64,000 bases of DNA, taken from positions 79,590 through 143,589 of the forward strand of contig JARCOQ010000178.1 in NCBI GenBank assembly GCA_029207755.1, read 5' to 3'. Position numbers and translations under genes: made by a program. This document shows, piece after piece, positions 62,421 to 64,000 of the stretch. The notes beneath the pieces are model-generated. The model ran no database searches. It was not told the DNA's origin and was given only the letters and a program-made list of their open reading frames with translations. The stretch is from Chamaea fasciata. Its lineage: Eukaryota; Chordata; Aves; Passeriformes; Sylviidae. How positions within the stretch are numbered: position 1 is the stretch's first letter; every line of letters begins with the position of its first letter.

Positions 62421-64000
62421 CCATGGGGACAGCCAGGGCACCTTTAGGGACACCTAGGGGACAGGCAGGGCACCCCCAGGGACACCGAGGGGACAGCCAG
62501 GGCACCCCCAGGGACACCTAGAGGACAGGCAGGGCACCCCCAGGGCACCCCAGGGACACCCAGGGCTCCCCCAGGGACACCAAGGGGACAGCCAGAGCAC
62601 CCCAAGGACAGCCAAGGCCCCCCCAGTGACACCTAGGGGACAGCCAGGGCACCCCAGGGACACCAAGGGGACAGCCAGGGCACCCCCAGGGACACCTAGG
62701 GGACAGCCAGGGCACCCCAGGGACACCCAGGGCACCCCCTGGGACACCAAGGGGACAGGCAGGGCACCCCCAGGGACAACCAGGGCACACCCAGGGACAG
62801 CTATGGGACAGCCATGGCACTGCAGGGACAGCCAGGGCACCCCCAGGGACACCTAGGGGAAAGCCAGGACACCCCAGGGACACCCAGGGCACACCCAGGG
62901 ACACCTAGGGGACAGCCAGGGCACCCCAGGGACAGCCAGGGCACCCCCAGGGACACCAAGGGGACCTCCAGGGCACCCCCAGGGACACCCAGGGCACCAC
63001 AGGGCCACCAAGGGGACAGCCAGGGCACCCCAGGGACAGCGAGGGCACCCCCAGGGACACCTAGGGGACAGCCAGGGCACCCCAGGGACAGCGAAGGCAC
63101 CCCCAGGGACACCTAGGCGACCTCCAGGGACATCTAGGGGACAGCCAGGGCACCCCAGGGACAGCCAGGCCACCCCCAGGGACACCTAGGGGACAGCCAG
63201 GGCACCGCAGGGACAGCCAGGGCACCCCCAGGGACACCTAGGGGACAGCCAGGGCCCCCCCAGGGAAACCTAGGGGACAGCCAGGGCACCCCAGGGACAC
63301 CCAGGGCACCCCCAGGGACACCGAGGGCACAGCCAGGGCACCCCCAGGGACACCGAGAGGACAGGCAGGGCACCCCCAGGGACACCTTGGAGACAGCCAG
63401 GGCACCCCAGGGACAGCCAGGGCACCCCCAGGGACACCTAGGGGACCTCCAGGGCACCCCCAGGGACACCCAGGGCACCCCCAGGGCCACCTAGGGGACA
63501 GCCAGGGCACCCCAGGGACAGCGAGGGCACCCCCAGGGACACCCAGGGCACCCCCAGGGACACCTAGGGGACAGCCAGGGCACCCCCAGGGACACCCAGG
63601 GCACCCCCAGGGACACCTAGGGGACAGCCAGGGCACCCCCAGGGACACCTAGGGGAGAGGCAGGGCACCCCCAGGGACACCTAGGGGACAGCCAGGGCAC
63701 CCCGAGGGACACCAACGCACCCCAAGGGACACCTAGGTGACAGCCAGGGCACCCTAGGGACAGCCAGGGCACCCCCAGGGACCCCTAGGGCACAGCCATG
63801 GCACCCTAGGAACAGCCAGGGCACCCTCAGGGACACCAAGGGGACATCCAGAGCACCCCAGGGACAGCCAGGGCACCCCCAGGGACACCTAAGGAACACC
63901 CTGGGCACCCCCAGGGACACCAAGGGGACCTCCAGGGACACCTAGGGGACAGGCAGGGAACCCCCAGGGACACCAAGGGGACAGCCAGAGCACCCCAAGG
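62421..64000. repeat. Right-end array with mixed variants
   Basis: The first part resembles 2440-3000 (CACCTTTAGGGACACC, then GACAGCCAGAGCACCCC). Core-type variants then appear, such as CTAGGCGACCTCCAGGG near 63115. Many near-consensus monomers lie at 63430-63690. The array runs off the window end, so no boundary with unique DNA is seen. Confidence 0.9.
63604..63635. repeat. Reference consensus 32-bp monomer
   Basis: One perfect copy of the commonest unit. It reads as three sub-motifs of 12, 11 and 9 bases: CCCCCAGGGACA, CCTAGGGGACA and GCCAGGGCA. Each contains an AGGG core followed by (A)CA, so the unit is itself a degenerate triplication of a word about one helical turn long. The middle sub-motif holds the AvrII site CCTAGG. 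Confidence 0.95.

Noticed and set aside
7..63941. Hundreds of open frames encoding MSLGVPWLSPRCPWG-like or GTPRGQPGHPQGHLGD-like peptides
   Set aside because: They begin at GTG or other non-ATG codons, repeat with the DNA period, overlap on both strands and in several frames, and lack domains, splice structure or codon bias. They are translations of the minisatellite.
1..64000. CRISPR array
   Set aside because: Units are contiguous variants of one motif. There are no unique spacers between conserved repeats, no cas-like genes, and the composition is avian-like rather than prokaryotic.
1..64000. R-loop-prone GC-skewed repeat
   Set aside because: The consensus has 11 G and 12 C per strand, so there is no GC skew. 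Only the A/T skew is strong.
1..64000. Circular or plasmid sequence, because the start and end modules are alike
   Set aside because: Module sharing between the two flanks is explained by common array ancestry. The first and last bases do not join as a unique overlap that could be told apart from any other array position.

Overview
The window is almost wholly one GC-rich tandem-repeat (minisatellite/satellite) array. The basic unit is 32 bp and is built from three roughly 10-11 bp sub-motifs: CCCCCAGGGACA, CCTAGGGGACA and GCCAGGGCA. A 21-bp short form lacks the middle sub-motif, and 31-bp forms differ by one C. The consensus has 12 C, 11 G, 8 A and 1 T on the + strand, about 72% GC, and no CpG. 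I find no credible protein-coding gene, RNA gene, transposon, CRISPR array or operon. The many long open frames come from the repeat itself.

The likely host is a bird, perhaps a songbird, and the locus probably a GC-rich microchromosome or other unstable region. This is inferred from the GTGTCCC/GGGACAC-type minisatellite and, in two short non-repetitive islands, from decamer runs of the ACTGGGATGA and ACTGGTCTATACTGGGAT type that are familiar from avian introns. No similarity search was possible.

Layout: 1-9460 is diverged array. 9461-10076 and 11161-11757 are two copies of one unique island, 1697 bp apart. Each has a possible 70-bp minus-strand exon, a decamer microsatellite and a small CpG cluster around a Kozak-like ATG. 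11758-14900 is array with many single-base indels. 14901-17480 holds a 985-bp-spaced duplication. From about 17 kb to 55.08 kb the array has higher-order structure, with near-identical blocks repeated at spacings of 1627, 2957, 3552, 5348 and about 6970 bp. From 55.08 kb to about 62.4 kb the array returns to the variant repertoire of the first 6.6 kb, including modules shared over more than 57 kb. The last 1.6 kb mixes both types.

The picture is a recently expanded, homogenised core flanked by older, more varied repeats that share ancestry. Both ends of the window lie inside the array, so its full size is unknown. Several sharply bounded indel-rich stretches (about 10-14.8 kb, 27.3-27.7 kb, 40.0-43.2 kb) may reflect assembly or polishing quality rather than biology.
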